DNA of 56,178 nt, from NCBI GenBank assembly GCA_021850985.1, contig JAJZJX010000010.1, positions 1 to 56,178 of the forward strand, in the 5' to 3' direction. Below, one piece after another: positions 1 to 8,867 of the stretch; positions within the stretch are counted from its first letter, which is position 1, and each line of letters starts with the position of its first letter. The notes under the pieces are model-generated. The model searched no databases. It saw only the letters and a program-made list of their open reading frames with translations, and was not told the origin of the DNA. The position numbers were made by a program, and so were the translations under genes. This stretch comes from a bacterium. GTDB taxonomy: Bacteria > SZUA-79 > Acidulodesulfobacterales > Acidulodesulfobacteraceae.

Positions 1-45
1 GTTTAAACAGTATATAAAAATGTTAAAACAATGTCAAGCGTTTTT

Positions 46-1398
46 TTAATCTTTTTTTAATTTTATTTTAAATATTTTTTTCTTTCCGGATTTTATAATA
101 AATTCTTTAATGTTTTCAGCTACTTGAAAAAAGTCCTGCCTTACTTTAGACTCGATATTTTTTTCGTTTAAGGTATCGAAATATATCTTGACCGCACCCT
201 GCTTAATAAGCCTTTTCGCTTCGCTTTTACTGGATGCGGCGTCGATTTTTACAAGAAAATCTACTATTATTTCGGAAGAAACCGACGCTACCTTAATATT
301 TTTATCTTCGTCTTGCTTTGTTTCCCCTTTTAAAAAATTAGCGTATTCTTCATATTCAAGTTCAATAACGGTAACGTCTTCCGGATTTACCTTCTTTTGA
401 AACTTATCTTCAAAGTATTTAAGCGCTTTATCCGATTCGGTTTTATCGTAATATCTTTCTACTATTTCCGCCGCTAATCTTTTTTTTGCAACTATAGGAT
501 TTAAACCGCCTTTTAATTCGGTTATTAAATTTTTAAATTCGCTATTCGATATAAAACTCAGGAGTTCGTAATATTTTATCATCATCTCGTCGGAGATAGA
601 CATAATCTTGCCGAACATATCGTTTGGTTCGTCGGAGACGCCTATATGGTTTCCGAGAGATTTGCTCATTTTGTTTTTGCCGTCAAGGCCTTCAAGAAGC
701 GGCATTGTCATGATAATCTGGGAATCAAGCCCGAAACTTTTCATTAATTCGCGTCCGACTATAAGATTGAATTTCTGATCGTTTCCGCCTATTTCGATGT
801 CGGCTTCAAGAAACAATGAATCGAAACCCTGAAGAAGAGGATAGATAAATTCGTGCATTGCAATAGGCCTGTTATCATGGAATCTTTTTTCGAAATCGTC
901 TTTTTCAAGCATTCTTCTGACCGTATAATTAGAAGAAATTTTAATAAATTCGTCAAGCTTTAAGTTTGAGAGCCACCAACTGTTAAAAAGGATTTTGGTT
1001 TTTTCGGGTTTTAAAATTTTAAAGGCTTGGGCTTTATAATCTTTAGAGTTTTTCAATACGTCTTCTCTTGAAAGCGGTTTTCTCGTCTCCGACTTCCCCG
1101 TAGGATCGCCTATCATTGCCGTAAAATCGCCTATTATGAAATATACTATATGGCCTAATTCCTGAAAAGTCCGCAGTTTGTTTAATAAAACTGTATGTCC
1201 CAGATGTATATCGGGAGAAGTGGGATCAAAACCGGCTTTTATTTTCAGAGGTACATTATTAGATACGGAATATGAAAGTTTTTCGTAAAGCTCTTCTTCT
1301 TTTATAAGTTCAATGCTTCCTCTTTTAATGTAGTCTATTTGCCTGCTAATTTCGATTTCTATCTCTTTTTTTATTCCTAAGCTATCCAAACTGTTCAT
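46..1398 (-). CDS. tyrS: Tyrosyl-tRNA synthetase
   Basis: Cytoplasmic class I aminoacyl-tRNA synthetase that charges tRNA-Tyr with tyrosine. The 450-residue protein shows the class I signature HLGH at residues 65-68 and the KMSKS loop at 243-247, followed by a helical anticodon-binding region. A C-terminal S4-like RNA-binding domain (about 370-445) contains the [20 protein letters not shown]-type segment. It is somewhat longer than the usual 400-420 residues because of an N-terminal stretch of about 30 residues; the ATG at 1398 is the first in frame. It is the last gene of a minus-strand series, separated from the ymdB-like gene by a 125-bp gap holding a GGATTCCCG-type palindrome. Identification is secure. 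Confidence 0.97.
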   Translation of the reverse strand: MNSLDSLGIKKEIEIEISRQIDYIKRGSIELIKEEELYEKLSYSVSNNVPLKIKAGFDPTSPDIHLGHTVLLNKLRTFQELGHIVYFIIGDFTAMIGDPTGKSETRKPLSREDVLKNSKDYKAQAFKILKPEKTKILFNSWWLSNLKLDEFIKISSNYTVRRMLEKDDFEKRFHDNRPIAMHEFIYPLLQGFDSLFLEADIEIGGNDQKFNLIVGRELMKSFGLDSQIIMTMPLLEGLDGKNKMSKSLGNHIGVSDEPNDMFGKIMSISDEMMIKYYELLSFISNSEFKNLITELKGGLNPIVAKKRLAAEIVERYYDKTESDKALKYFEDKFQKKVNPEDVTVIELEYEEYANFLKGETKQDEDKNIKVASVSSEIIVDFLVKIDAASSKSEAKRLIKQGAVKIYFDTLNEKNIESKVRQDFFQVAENIKEFIIKSGKKKIFKIKLKKD

Positions 1399-1421
1399 GT
1401 TTAAATTTAAATCCCTTTTCT

Positions 1422-1443
1422 GGATTCCCGCTTCCGCGGGAAT
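1422..1443. repeat. GGATTCCCGC...GCGGGAAT palindrome, copy 1
   Basis: A 22-bp hairpin-forming palindrome with arms ATTCCCGC and GCGGGAAT around a 4-base loop, in the gap upstream of tyrS. A near-identical copy lies at 30311-30332. It looks like a dispersed REP-type element. No T-run typical of an intrinsic terminator follows closely on either side. Confidence 0.7.
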
Positions 1444-1523
1444 GACATGTTAAATTATTTTATACTGAATATCGGATGTTGTTATTCACGAAAAAACTGA
1501 AATCTATGTTTATTATTTATAAT

Positions 1524-2333
1524 TTATCCCCTGTCTTGATTAATGCGGATTTTTTCAATATTTTTACTTAATTTTGTTTTTTTGTCAATAGTTACGGCGA
1601 CTGCGTTTAAAACTATATCGTTTTCTTCCGGTTCAAATCTTTCGGGTATTCCCGTTAGATACCGCCTGATTGCTATGTCTTTATTTGTTCCAAGAACCGA
1701 ATATTTTGAACCTACCATCCCTGCATCGGTAATATAAGCCGTACCTTTGGGCAGAATAATATCGTCGTTAGTCTGCACATGCGTGTGAGTGCCCAGAAGA
1801 GCAGAAACTTCTCCGTCTAAATACAGTGCAAGCGCTTCTTTTTCTGAAGTAGCTTCCGCGTGAAAATCGATAATAACCGCATCGGATTTATCCCGAATTT
1901 CTTGTATTATACCTTTGGCGGCGGCAAACGGAGAATCTGAAAGAGCTTTCATAAAAACTCTTCCTTCTAAATTTACAACGGCTATTTTTCTATTAAATTT
2001 TGAATCAAATATTCCGTAACCTTTTCCGGGAGATAACGGCGGATAATTCGCAGGGCGCAAAAGCCTGAATTGATTATTTATATAAGGAATAATGGATTTT
2101 TGATCCCATATATGATTTCCGGTCGTTATAACGTCTATGCCGAGATTCAATATGAAATCGGCGATAGCCGGAGTAATGCCCATTCCGTGAGCGGCATTCT
2201 CGCCGTTTGCAATAATGAATTCAGGGTTATATTTATCGATTAACGAACCTATAAGCGATTTTACTGCCGACCGTCCCGGTTTTCCAATAATATCCCCTAT
2301 AAAAAGAATATTAATTTCGTCGTTATTTAGCAA
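1524..2333 (-). CDS. ymdB: YmdB-like metallophosphoesterase (TIGR00282 family)
   Basis: Predicted calcineurin-like metallophosphoesterase; characterised YmdB homologues hydrolyse 2',3'-cyclic nucleotides. The 269-residue protein has the metal-binding motifs of the family: GDIIGKPGR near the N-terminus, [33 protein letters not shown] and [10 protein letters not shown]. No ATG is available near the start, and the likely start is the TTG at 2333. This TTG overlaps the end of rny by about 11 bp (the rny stop codon lies inside), so translation is probably coupled to rny. The rny-ymdB pairing is common in bacteria, which supports both calls. The name follows family membership; the exact substrate is not visible. 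Confidence 0.9.
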   Translation of the reverse strand: MLNNDEINILFIGDIIGKPGRSAVKSLIGSLIDKYNPEFIIANGENAAHGMGITPAIADFILNLGIDVITTGNHIWDQKSIIPYINNQFRLLRPANYPPLSPGKGYGIFDSKFNRKIAVVNLEGRVFMKALSDSPFAAAKGIIQEIRDKSDAVIIDFHAEATSEKEALALYLDGEVSALLGTHTHVQTNDDIILPKGTAYITDAGMVGSKYSVLGTNKDIAIRRYLTGIPERFEPEENDIVLNAVAVTIDKKTKLSKNIEKIRINQDRG

Positions 2334-3885
2334 ATTCCGTAGCCCTCGTTTCCCTGATGACCGTTACCTTGATCTGCCCCGGATACTGCATGGTATTTTC
2401 AATTTTTTTTGCTATATCTTTAGACAATACCACCGAATCTTCATCTGAAATTTTTTGGCTCTGAACTATCGCCCTGATTTCTCTTCCAGCCTGTATTACG
2501 TAACTTTTTGCAACGCCGCTGAAAGAGTTTGCTATGGATTCAAGATCCTCGAGACGCTTTACGTATGTCTCAAACATTTCTTTCCTTGCGCCGGGTCTTG
2601 CTGCACTTAGAGCGTCTGCCGCAGAAACTAAAACTGCAAGGACGCTGTTAGGTTCTTCATCGAAATGATGAGCCGCTATAGCGTGGACTACTTTTGGAGA
2701 TTCGCCGAATTTTTTTGCAAGATCTGCGCCTATTATAGCATGCGAACCTTCTACTTCATGATCTACCGCCTTGCCTATATCGTGTAAAAGTCCTGCTCTT
2801 TTTGCCTGTTTAACGTTTATGTTTAATTCCGAAGCCATTATTCCGCAAAGGAATGCAACTTCTATAGAATGATTGTACACGTTTTGAGAATAGCTGGTTC
2901 TGTATTTTAATCTGCCGAGAAGTTTAAGCAATTCTGGATGGACGCCGTGAATTCCGACGTCGAAAGTTGCCTGTTCTCCGGCTTCTTTCATAGTCTGATT
3001 AAGTTCTTCTTCTACCTTTACAACTATTTCCTCTATTCTTGCAGGATGAATTCTGCCATCTGCGATCAGCCTTTCCAAAGAAAGTTTGGCAATTTCCCTC
3101 TTAATAGGATTAAAAGAAGACAGAATAACGGCTTCCGGAGTTTCGTCTATTATTAAATCGACACCGGTGGCGGCTTCAAGCGCCCGGATATTTCTGCCTT
3201 CCCTGCCTATAATTCTGCCTTTCATTTCATCGCTTGGAAGCTGAACGGAAGATATAGATTTTTCGGCAACGTAATCTCCCGCATAACGCTGTATAGCCGT
3301 AGCTATAATCTCTTTAGCTTTCTTATCCGCAATCTCTCTCGTTTCGTCCTCTATTCTCTTAATCGCTTTGGCGGATTCGTGCTTAGCTTCTTCAGTTATG
3401 GAATTTATAAGAATACTTTTTGCCTCGGTAGAAGTCATACCGGATATTTTTTCCAATTCTTCGATTTTTTCTTTTAACTTCTCTTCAATCAATTTTTCTT
3501 TTTCTGAAATGCTTTTTTCGGATTGAGCAAGCATTTTTTCTCTTCTCATAAAATCGCTTTCTCTTTTTTCTATTAAAGATATCCTTTTTTCAAGATTGTC
3601 TTCTTTAATAGACAGTCTTTTATCAAGCTGATTTAATTCCTGCTTTTGAACCCTTATTTCTTCGTCGGCGATTTCCTTTAGCCTTATAGATTCGGATTTA
3701 GCGGCTAAAATTGCTTCCTTTTTAATTTCTTCCGCTTTTTTTTCTGCATCCCTGATAATATTAGCGGCTTTATAAGAAGAACTGTTTAACGAACCTTTAT
3801 CAACAAAATATTTAACAAAAAAACCGATAACGAAAAATATTGCGGCAGCAATAATTATTAAAATCGGTAACATATATCCAGTCAT
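2323..3885 (-). CDS. rny: Ribonuclease Y
   Basis: Membrane-anchored endoribonuclease that initiates mRNA decay. The 520-residue protein has an N-terminal membrane helix (about residues 4-25) and a long charged coiled coil (about 40-190). A KH domain follows with [13 protein letters not shown], then an HD phosphohydrolase domain with [10 protein letters not shown] and the metal-binding HD in [12 protein letters not shown]. The length equals the family norm of about 520. The ATG at 3885 is preceded by AAGGAG at good spacing, which fixes the start. It sits just downstream of the 5-formyl-THF cyclo-ligase gene and overlaps the ymdB-like gene. Confidence 0.97.
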   Translation of the reverse strand: MTGYMLPILIIIAAAIFFVIGFFVKYFVDKGSLNSSSYKAANIIRDAEKKAEEIKKEAILAAKSESIRLKEIADEEIRVQKQELNQLDKRLSIKEDNLEKRISLIEKRESDFMRREKMLAQSEKSISEKEKLIEEKLKEKIEELEKISGMTSTEAKSILINSITEEAKHESAKAIKRIEDETREIADKKAKEIIATAIQRYAGDYVAEKSISSVQLPSDEMKGRIIGREGRNIRALEAATGVDLIIDETPEAVILSSFNPIKREIAKLSLERLIADGRIHPARIEEIVVKVEEELNQTMKEAGEQATFDVGIHGVHPELLKLLGRLKYRTSYSQNVYNHSIEVAFLCGIMASELNINVKQAKRAGLLHDIGKAVDHEVEGSHAIIGADLAKKFGESPKVVHAIAAHHFDEEPNSVLAVLVSAADALSAARPGARKEMFETYVKRLEDLESIANSFSGVAKSYVIQAGREIRAIVQSQKISDEDSVVLSKDIAKKIENTMQYPGQIKVTVIRETRATEFAK

Positions 3886-3910
3886 TTGTTTTCTCCTTAT
3901 TTACTGCAAA

Positions 3911-4486
3911 TCATAGTGTTCTGTCAATTTTAAATATTCCATTTTCAGTAATTATAAAATTCATTTTTACGTCTTCAGGCTCAGACTCCAATACATCGTT
4001 TTTGATAAACTGAAAGTCGTAACAAACACCGATAAAGTAAGAATTGACGGCTTTTTTTAAAGACCTGTCGAAACAACCTTTGCCGTATCCGACCCTGTTT
4101 CCGTATATATCAAAAGCGAGTCCTGGCACAAAAAAAACGTCTATATCTTTTTCGTCGATTTCATAGGCATTTTTAGGGCATAAAATGCCTAAAGAATCTC
4201 TTTTCATTACTTCCATGCTTTCAAATTTATAAAAACCCATATTTCCGTTGTTTTCGCATACCGGCATAAATAACTTTATATCGCCGCTTTTATTTAAATC
4301 TATAAGATATTCTATCCTGACCTCATTTTTTATGCTCATATATATAGCAATTTTTTTAAATAAATTTAATACTATATAATCGTAAGCAATTTTGGAAACA
4401 TTTAAGCTAGCCGCGTTAATAAACGGTTCCGTTAATTCGATCCTTTTATTTTTCATTAATGCTCTTGCATCTTTTTTATTTATCAT
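3911..4486 (-). CDS. ygfA: 5-formyltetrahydrofolate cyclo-ligase (YgfA/MTHFS)
   Basis: ATP-dependent enzyme that converts 5-formyl-THF to 5,10-methenyl-THF in one-carbon metabolism. The 191-residue protein has the family's N-terminal basic segment (DARALMKNKR) and the substrate-loop motif VPGLAFDIYGNRVGYGKGCFDR (split across about residues 125-146; GYGKGxxDR is diagnostic). The length is normal. The ATG at 4486 has no obvious Shine-Dalgarno sequence. The gene starts directly after a structured RNA candidate resembling 6S RNA, the same zapA-ssrS-ygfA order as in E. coli, where 6S and ygfA are co-transcribed. Confidence 0.93.
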   Translation of the reverse strand: MINKKDARALMKNKRIELTEPFINAASLNVSKIAYDYIVLNLFKKIAIYMSIKNEVRIEYLIDLNKSGDIKLFMPVCENNGNMGFYKFESMEVMKRDSLGILCPKNAYEIDEKDIDVFFVPGLAFDIYGNRVGYGKGCFDRSLKKAVNSYFIGVCYDFQFIKNDVLESEPEDVKMNFIITENGIFKIDRTL

Positions 4487-4517
4487 TTTAAAAGGAGTTG
4501 TAAAATAGCGGAAAAAA

Positions 4518-4685
4518 TAAGAAGAGAAAGGATAACCCCGCAGGTACCGAAGAGATTTTTAAAATTGGACCTATAAAAAAATAGGTGGTAATCGTTTACC
4601 TGCTGAAAAAAGGACTCTTTGTTTTCAAAGTTCCTTACCGTAGCAGACAGTGACAATCCCTTTCTATCCAACTGTTGGGTCAATT
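4518..4685 (-). ncRNA. ssrS: 6S RNA candidate
   Basis: A non-coding RNA is likely between zapA and the 5-formyl-THF cyclo-ligase gene, the conserved location of 6S RNA, the regulator that binds RNA polymerase holoenzyme. Read on the minus strand, the ends pair: AGAAAGGGAT (4665-4656) with ATCCTTTCT (4533-4525). An inner stem pairs GCAGGTA with TACCTGC, and a small hairpin ACCTAT/ATAGGT lies inside it. The 3' part carries CCTGCGGGG, close to the CCUGCGG segment before the closing stem of E. coli 6S. The length of about 150-170 nt is near the usual 160-200. Ends are estimates; no covariance search was done. A 66-codon reading frame over the same bases is most likely spurious. Confidence 0.75.
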
Positions 4686-4747
4686 TTAATAACCAGCATC
4701 AAATACCGCAGGGTTTATAAAAAATTAAAAACTGTTAAATACCGATA

Positions 4748-5023
4748 TTAAGACTTAGATATATATTTATATATATTATTTACTTTTTCTAAAACCCTTC
4801 TGCTCTCGTTATTAGTCTCCATTTTATCGGACATAAAATCATCAGCAATATTAAGCGCGGTTAAAACGGCTATATTAAAAGAATCTACAGATCTAGTTTT
4901 TTTAACCACCTCATCCGCTTTTGTGTTGACGTATTCCGCTAAAGATTCCAAATACTTTCTGTCTTTATCGCTGTTTAAAATAAATTTACGATTTAAAATT
5001 TTTAATTCTATAAGTTCGCTCAT
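4748..5023 (-). CDS. zapA: Cell division protein ZapA
   Basis: Small cytoplasmic protein that binds and bundles FtsZ at the division ring. The 91-residue sequence begins with a short beta-rich part (ELIELKILNRKFILN) and continues into the typical ZapA helix with YLESLAEYVNTKADEV, then a C-terminal coiled coil. Length and pattern match the family. The start codon overlaps the stop of the upstream coiled-coil gene by 4 bp, indicating translational coupling. Location immediately upstream of the 6S RNA candidate is the conserved arrangement. Confidence 0.92.
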   Translation of the reverse strand: MSELIELKILNRKFILNSDKDRKYLESLAEYVNTKADEVVKKTRSVDSFNIAVLTALNIADDFMSDKMETNNESRRVLEKVNNIYKYISKS

Positions 5024-5274
5024 AGCTGTATAGAATCTAAATTATTTAATATTTCGTCTATTTTTTTTACTACAAAATCATTATCTGTTTCATAAGTAGA
5101 AATTTTATCTTTTAACTCTTTAATTTCATCATCTTTTGTTTTAACCTCCGCTAAAAGTTTATCTCGTTCCGTTTTAATTTTCTCGAACGATTCTTTAATT
5201 AAAATAACTTTTTCTTCTATTATGCTTAAATTGTTAATATCCATTTTTTGATTTCCCGAAAATAATTCATTCAT
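5020..5274 (-). CDS. Small coiled-coil protein, ZapB-like
   Basis: An 84-residue, highly charged protein that is almost entirely heptad-rich helix from about residue 15 to the end (EEKVILIKESFEKIKTER onward). It has no membrane segment and no cysteine. Size, coiled-coil character and 4-bp overlap with zapA suggest a division-ring accessory protein like ZapB, but coiled coils give weak homology evidence. A second in-frame ATG (codon 11, at 5244) is preceded by GGGAA and could be the true start. Function is inferred from neighbourhood only. Confidence 0.65.
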   Translation of the reverse strand: MNELFSGNQKMDINNLSIIEEKVILIKESFEKIKTERDKLLAEVKTKDDEIKELKDKISTYETDNDFVVKKIDEILNNLDSIQL

Positions 5275-5313
5275 ATGTTTAATTGCTTAATTTATTAACT
5301 AAATTATACTAAA

Positions 5314-6057
5314 TTATGCCGAAGTATATAAATGGGCATAAGGTCGTGCGCTTGAAGGCACAATTTTATAAAAGGGTTTTTTATATATTTCCTCTATCGA
5401 TATGTTAAAACTGTTTGCAAAGTCGGTTAAATATTCTTTTAAGAAATCTGCATCTTTGTCGTCTATTTCATAAAGCTCGGCTTCATTGGAAAACTTTGAA
5501 AAATCAATTTTTTTTCTAATAAATATAGTGCCGCCGTGCATACCTGAAGCGAAATAATCTATATCTAATTCATCGGAATCATCGTCTTCCAGCCCCAGTA
5601 AGACTATTACGCCGCCCGCCATATATTCGGCAAAAAAACTCCCTACTTTTCCCCCTATCATAATAACCGGCAGTTGTTCATTATAACCTTTCATATGAAT
5701 GCCGACCCTGTAGCCGGCATTACCTCTAATAAAAATCCTGCCGCCTCTCATGCCGTAGCCTACTACATCCCCTGCGTCTCCGTTTATTATTATTTTACCG
5801 GCATTCATAGTATTTCCTACATTGTCCTGAGCATTATTGTTTACCGTTAAAGTAGGACCGTCCATAAAGGCTCCTAAATCGTTTCCCGGCGTTCCGTTTA
5901 TATTGATAACCACATCGTCGCCTTTTATGCCGTCGCCTATATAATACTGGCCGTTAACGTTTTCTATAAAAAATTTTTTTACCCCGTTTGCTATACCTTC
6001 CCTTATAAGCCTGTTAAGCTCTTTATAGTGCATTCCGGATGCATCAATCGTCATCAT
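5314..6057 (-). CDS. Glutamate synthase, GXGXG (C-terminal) domain subunit
   Basis: This 247-residue protein is the stand-alone beta-helix domain that forms the C-terminal part of the large subunit in ordinary bacterial glutamate synthase. Repeated glycine-rich turns are visible: NVGNTMNAGKIIINGDAGD, VVGYGMRGGRIFIRGNAG, VGIHMKGY and YMAGGVIVLLG. Similar GXGXG domains occur in GlxC-type proteins and in formylmethanofuran dehydrogenase FwdC. Here the preceding FMN-domain and amidotransferase genes, in the same direction, decide in favour of a three-gene (archaeal-type) glutamate synthase. The gap to the FMN-domain gene is about 50 bp. The first two codons are both ATG; either may be used. Confidence 0.88.
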   Translation of the reverse strand: MMTIDASGMHYKELNRLIREGIANGVKKFFIENVNGQYYIGDGIKGDDVVININGTPGNDLGAFMDGPTLTVNNNAQDNVGNTMNAGKIIINGDAGDVVGYGMRGGRIFIRGNAGYRVGIHMKGYNEQLPVIMIGGKVGSFFAEYMAGGVIVLLGLEDDDSDELDIDYFASGMHGGTIFIRKKIDFSKFSNEAELYEIDDKDADFLKEYLTDFANSFNISIEEIYKKPFYKIVPSSARPYAHLYTSA

Positions 6058-6107
6058 ATCTCTTTTTATTGCTCCTTTTAATATATAATAATATTATATT
6101 TTAATTT

Positions 6108-7628
6108 TTACAAGCCGGCATGCTTAATTCCTAAAGCTTTTAATTCGGCGTCGGTTAATTCTATGCCCCTCAATCTTTCTCTGGAACCCCTCAAACTTTC
6201 GATTGAATTAACTCCCATTGCACCTAATACTTCTTGTATCTCGTGGCTCCATGCCGAAATAAGATTATATAATCTTTCTCCGTAAACTTCGGGATCCAAC
6301 CTGCGCACAAGTTCCGGCCTTTGAGTAGTAATACCCCAGCTGCAGTTTCCGGTGTTACACTTTCCGCAAACATGGCACCCCATAACTATTAATGCCGCCG
6401 TCCCGATGGCAACGGCATCTGCGCCGAGAGCGATAGCTTTTACGGCATCTGCGCTGGATCTTATGCTTCCTGCGGCTATTATAGAAGCTTCGTTTCTTAT
6501 GCCTTCTTCTCTTAATCTCTCGTCAACCTGCGCAAGAGCAAGTTCGATCGGTATTCCTACATGATCCCTGATAACGATAGGGGCTGCGCCGGTACCGCCT
6601 GAATATCCGTCTATATAGACTATATCGGCGCCTGCTCTGACTATGCCGCTTACTATAGCGGCTATATTATGAACGGCGGCTACTTTAACGGATACCGGTT
6701 TTTCGTATTCGGTCGCTTCTTTAATTGCATATATTAGCTGTCTTAAATCTTCAATAGAATAAATATCGTGATGGGGGGCGGGAGAAATAGCGTCCGTTCC
6801 CACCGGAATCATTCTTGTCCTTGAAATGTCTATTCCTATTTTTTCTCCGGGAAGATGTCCGCCTATACCCGGCTTTGCACCCTGTCCTATCTTAATTTCT
6901 ACTGCAACGCCGCTGTTTAAATAATCCCTGTGAACGCCGAATCGTCCCGATGCGACCTGAACTATAATGTTTTTGCCGAAAGGCACTAAATCGTCATGCA
7001 GTCCGCCTTCGCCGGTATTCATAACTATGCCGAGCGCCCTTGCCGCTAAAGCCATAGCCTTTTGAGCATTAAGAGATATAGAACCGTATGACATAGCGCC
7101 GAAAACAAATGGAGTCTGCAGTTCTATCTGAGGCGGCATTTTTGTTTTTAAGACGGGTTCGCCTTTTTCGTCGAAATCCAAGTCTAATTTTGAAGGTTTC
7201 TTGCCGAGAAACGTCCTGAGCTCCATAGGTTCTCTTAAAGGATCTATGGAAGGGTTAGTAACCTGACAGGCATCTAAAAGTATATGGTCAAAATATTTTT
7301 TGTATTTAAACGTAGTACCCATGCCGGAAATAACTATACCGCCGGTTTCCGACTGTCTCCAGATATTTTTTACGAGCGGTTCCTGCCAGTTCGCATTTTC
7401 TCTTATAACGGTAGGATTTTTAATTATAGAGATAGCTCCTTCCGGGCAATATGTATAGCACCTGCCGCATGCCACGCATTTAGAATGGTCTGCAAGAATC
7501 TTGTCGCCGCCGAAACTGTAAGTTCCCCAGCCGCAATTTTGGATGCATCTTTTGCATCTTACGCATTTATTATGATCTATGACCGCTAAATATTCCGATT
7601 GAATATTGGAAAAAGAAGATTTTGTCAT
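6108..7628 (-). CDS. Glutamate synthase, FMN-binding catalytic subunit with N-terminal ferredoxin domain
   Basis: Catalytic subunit that makes glutamate from 2-oxoglutarate and ammonia delivered by the amidotransferase partner. Residues 22-32 (CVRCKRCIQNC) and 51-61 (CVACGRCYTYC) are two [4Fe-4S] ferredoxin motifs. From about residue 165 the FMN-dependent TIM-barrel domain follows, with GAMSYGSIS, GEGGLHDD, the GQGAKPGIGGHLPG loop, DGYSGGTGAAP and a C-terminal cluster motif CHVCGKCNTGNCSWGITTQ that binds the 3Fe-4S centre. This is the layout of archaeal-type split glutamate synthases (506 residues, usual size). It overlaps the upstream amidotransferase gene by 4 bp. No NADPH-oxidising GltD subunit is present nearby, so reduced ferredoxin or another iron-sulfur donor is the likely electron source. 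Confidence 0.94.
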   Translation of the reverse strand: MTKSSFSNIQSEYLAVIDHNKCVRCKRCIQNCGWGTYSFGGDKILADHSKCVACGRCYTYCPEGAISIIKNPTVIRENANWQEPLVKNIWRQSETGGIVISGMGTTFKYKKYFDHILLDACQVTNPSIDPLREPMELRTFLGKKPSKLDLDFDEKGEPVLKTKMPPQIELQTPFVFGAMSYGSISLNAQKAMALAARALGIVMNTGEGGLHDDLVPFGKNIIVQVASGRFGVHRDYLNSGVAVEIKIGQGAKPGIGGHLPGEKIGIDISRTRMIPVGTDAISPAPHHDIYSIEDLRQLIYAIKEATEYEKPVSVKVAAVHNIAAIVSGIVRAGADIVYIDGYSGGTGAAPIVIRDHVGIPIELALAQVDERLREEGIRNEASIIAAGSIRSSADAVKAIALGADAVAIGTAALIVMGCHVCGKCNTGNCSWGITTQRPELVRRLDPEVYGERLYNLISAWSHEIQEVLGAMGVNSIESLRGSRERLRGIELTDAELKALGIKHAGL

Positions 7629-8767
7629 AAACTAAGCAGTCCTCCTTTCAAAGACGTCTTTTCTTTTATATCGTTAAACTCTACCATGACGGGCTCTCCG
7701 GCTTTTGGAGACCATATCATGTCGGGAGACTGACAAACTGCACGAATAGCGGCTTCTTCGGAAGCTACATACGTAAAGTCGCCGTTGGAAGCTGCTACAA
7801 GCGGCCTGAGTTTTATTCTGTCGTTCATAGCTACCATACCGCCGGAATATCCAAAAACTATAGCAAAAGGCCCGTTCAAAAGCGCGCTTCCGTAAACCTG
7901 CCTTAACGCCGTATAAAGCTTTTTTTTGTCATTTTCCATTTTATCAATTTTCTGATAAAACGGAGAAGCGAGAACCGTTAAAGCCAAGCGCACGGGAATT
8001 TTATGCTTTCTTATTAAAAGATCTAAAATGTAAGTTATGACTTCGGTGTCCGTTCTTAATGCCATGTTATATTTATACATCTCTAAATATCTTTTGTTGA
8101 TTCCGTAAGAAGATATTTCTCCGTTATGGACTATAGACCAGTCTAAAAGGGTAAAAGGATGCGCTCCTCCCCACCAGCCTGGAGTATTTGTAGGAAATCT
8201 GTTGTGCGCCGTCCACATATAGCCTTCTATTTCTTCCAGCCTGTAAAAATCCGCTATGTCTTCAGGATAGCCTACTCCTTTAAATGCTCCCATATTTTTT
8301 CCGCTTGAAAACACGTAAGCGCCGTCATAGTTTTGATTAATGAGCATAACGCTGTTTACCACGAAATCATCGTCTTCCAACTCGTGAAACAACTTATCCT
8401 GCCTGTCGGATTTAGGTTTTATAAAATAACGGTGAAGATATGGATGGTCGAAAATCTTAGAAGTTTTAAAAGTGGGTATATGCTCCTCTTTTTCTACTAT
8501 GAAATTATTTCTTAGATAATCTTCGACGTCGGACTTGGCGGAAAGATTATCGTACATTATATGAAAAGCGTAAAGATCGGCATAATCCGGATAATTACCG
8601 TAAACGGCAAAACCGCCGCCCAAACCGTTTCCCCTGTCATGTTCAACCGATATGGCTTTTTTAATGTCGCTTCCGTTGGTTTTAACCTTTTTGGCATTTA
8701 TAATACCGCATAAACCGCAGCCCGATATATCTCTTTCCGTATTAAATTTATTTTTTATTTTTAACAC
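7625..8767 (-). CDS. Glutamate synthase, class II glutamine amidotransferase subunit
   Basis: Releases ammonia from glutamine for the FMN-domain partner. The 380-residue protein carries the Ntn-type N-terminal signature CGLCGII, in which Cys17 corresponds to the nucleophile. A short leader of about 16 residues would have to be removed, as in other glutamate synthases. Further family motifs are WTAHNRFPTNTPGWWGGAHPF and DWSIVHNGEISSYG (glutamine-binding region), RTDTEV and GPFAIVFGYS. It is the first of three consecutive glutamate synthase genes and overlaps the next by 4 bp. It lies 100 bp downstream of the hdrBC-like gene. Confidence 0.92.
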   Translation of the reverse strand: MLKIKNKFNTERDISGCGLCGIINAKKVKTNGSDIKKAISVEHDRGNGLGGGFAVYGNYPDYADLYAFHIMYDNLSAKSDVEDYLRNNFIVEKEEHIPTFKTSKIFDHPYLHRYFIKPKSDRQDKLFHELEDDDFVVNSVMLINQNYDGAYVFSSGKNMGAFKGVGYPEDIADFYRLEEIEGYMWTAHNRFPTNTPGWWGGAHPFTLLDWSIVHNGEISSYGINKRYLEMYKYNMALRTDTEVITYILDLLIRKHKIPVRLALTVLASPFYQKIDKMENDKKKLYTALRQVYGSALLNGPFAIVFGYSGGMVAMNDRIKLRPLVAASNGDFTYVASEEAAIRAVCQSPDMIWSPKAGEPVMVEFNDIKEKTSLKGGLLSL

Positions 8768-8867
8768 TTTAATACCTCTGTTTTTCGTAAATTTATTTAT
8801 AAATTATATATACTTATAATTAATATAACATATATACGCTTTTTTAACAATAAAACATAAAATAAAT

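Noticed and set aside
1-45. GTTTAAAC at the window start and a similar AGTTTAAAC near 50935 as a possible repeat pair
   Set aside because: Only an 8-9 bp AT-rich palindrome; expected by chance in this base composition.
4483-4683. 66-codon minus-strand frame with a hydrophobic end between zapA and the cyclo-ligase gene
   Set aside because: It lies over the base-paired 6S RNA candidate, has no ribosome-binding site and no recognisable family; structure and synteny favour RNA.
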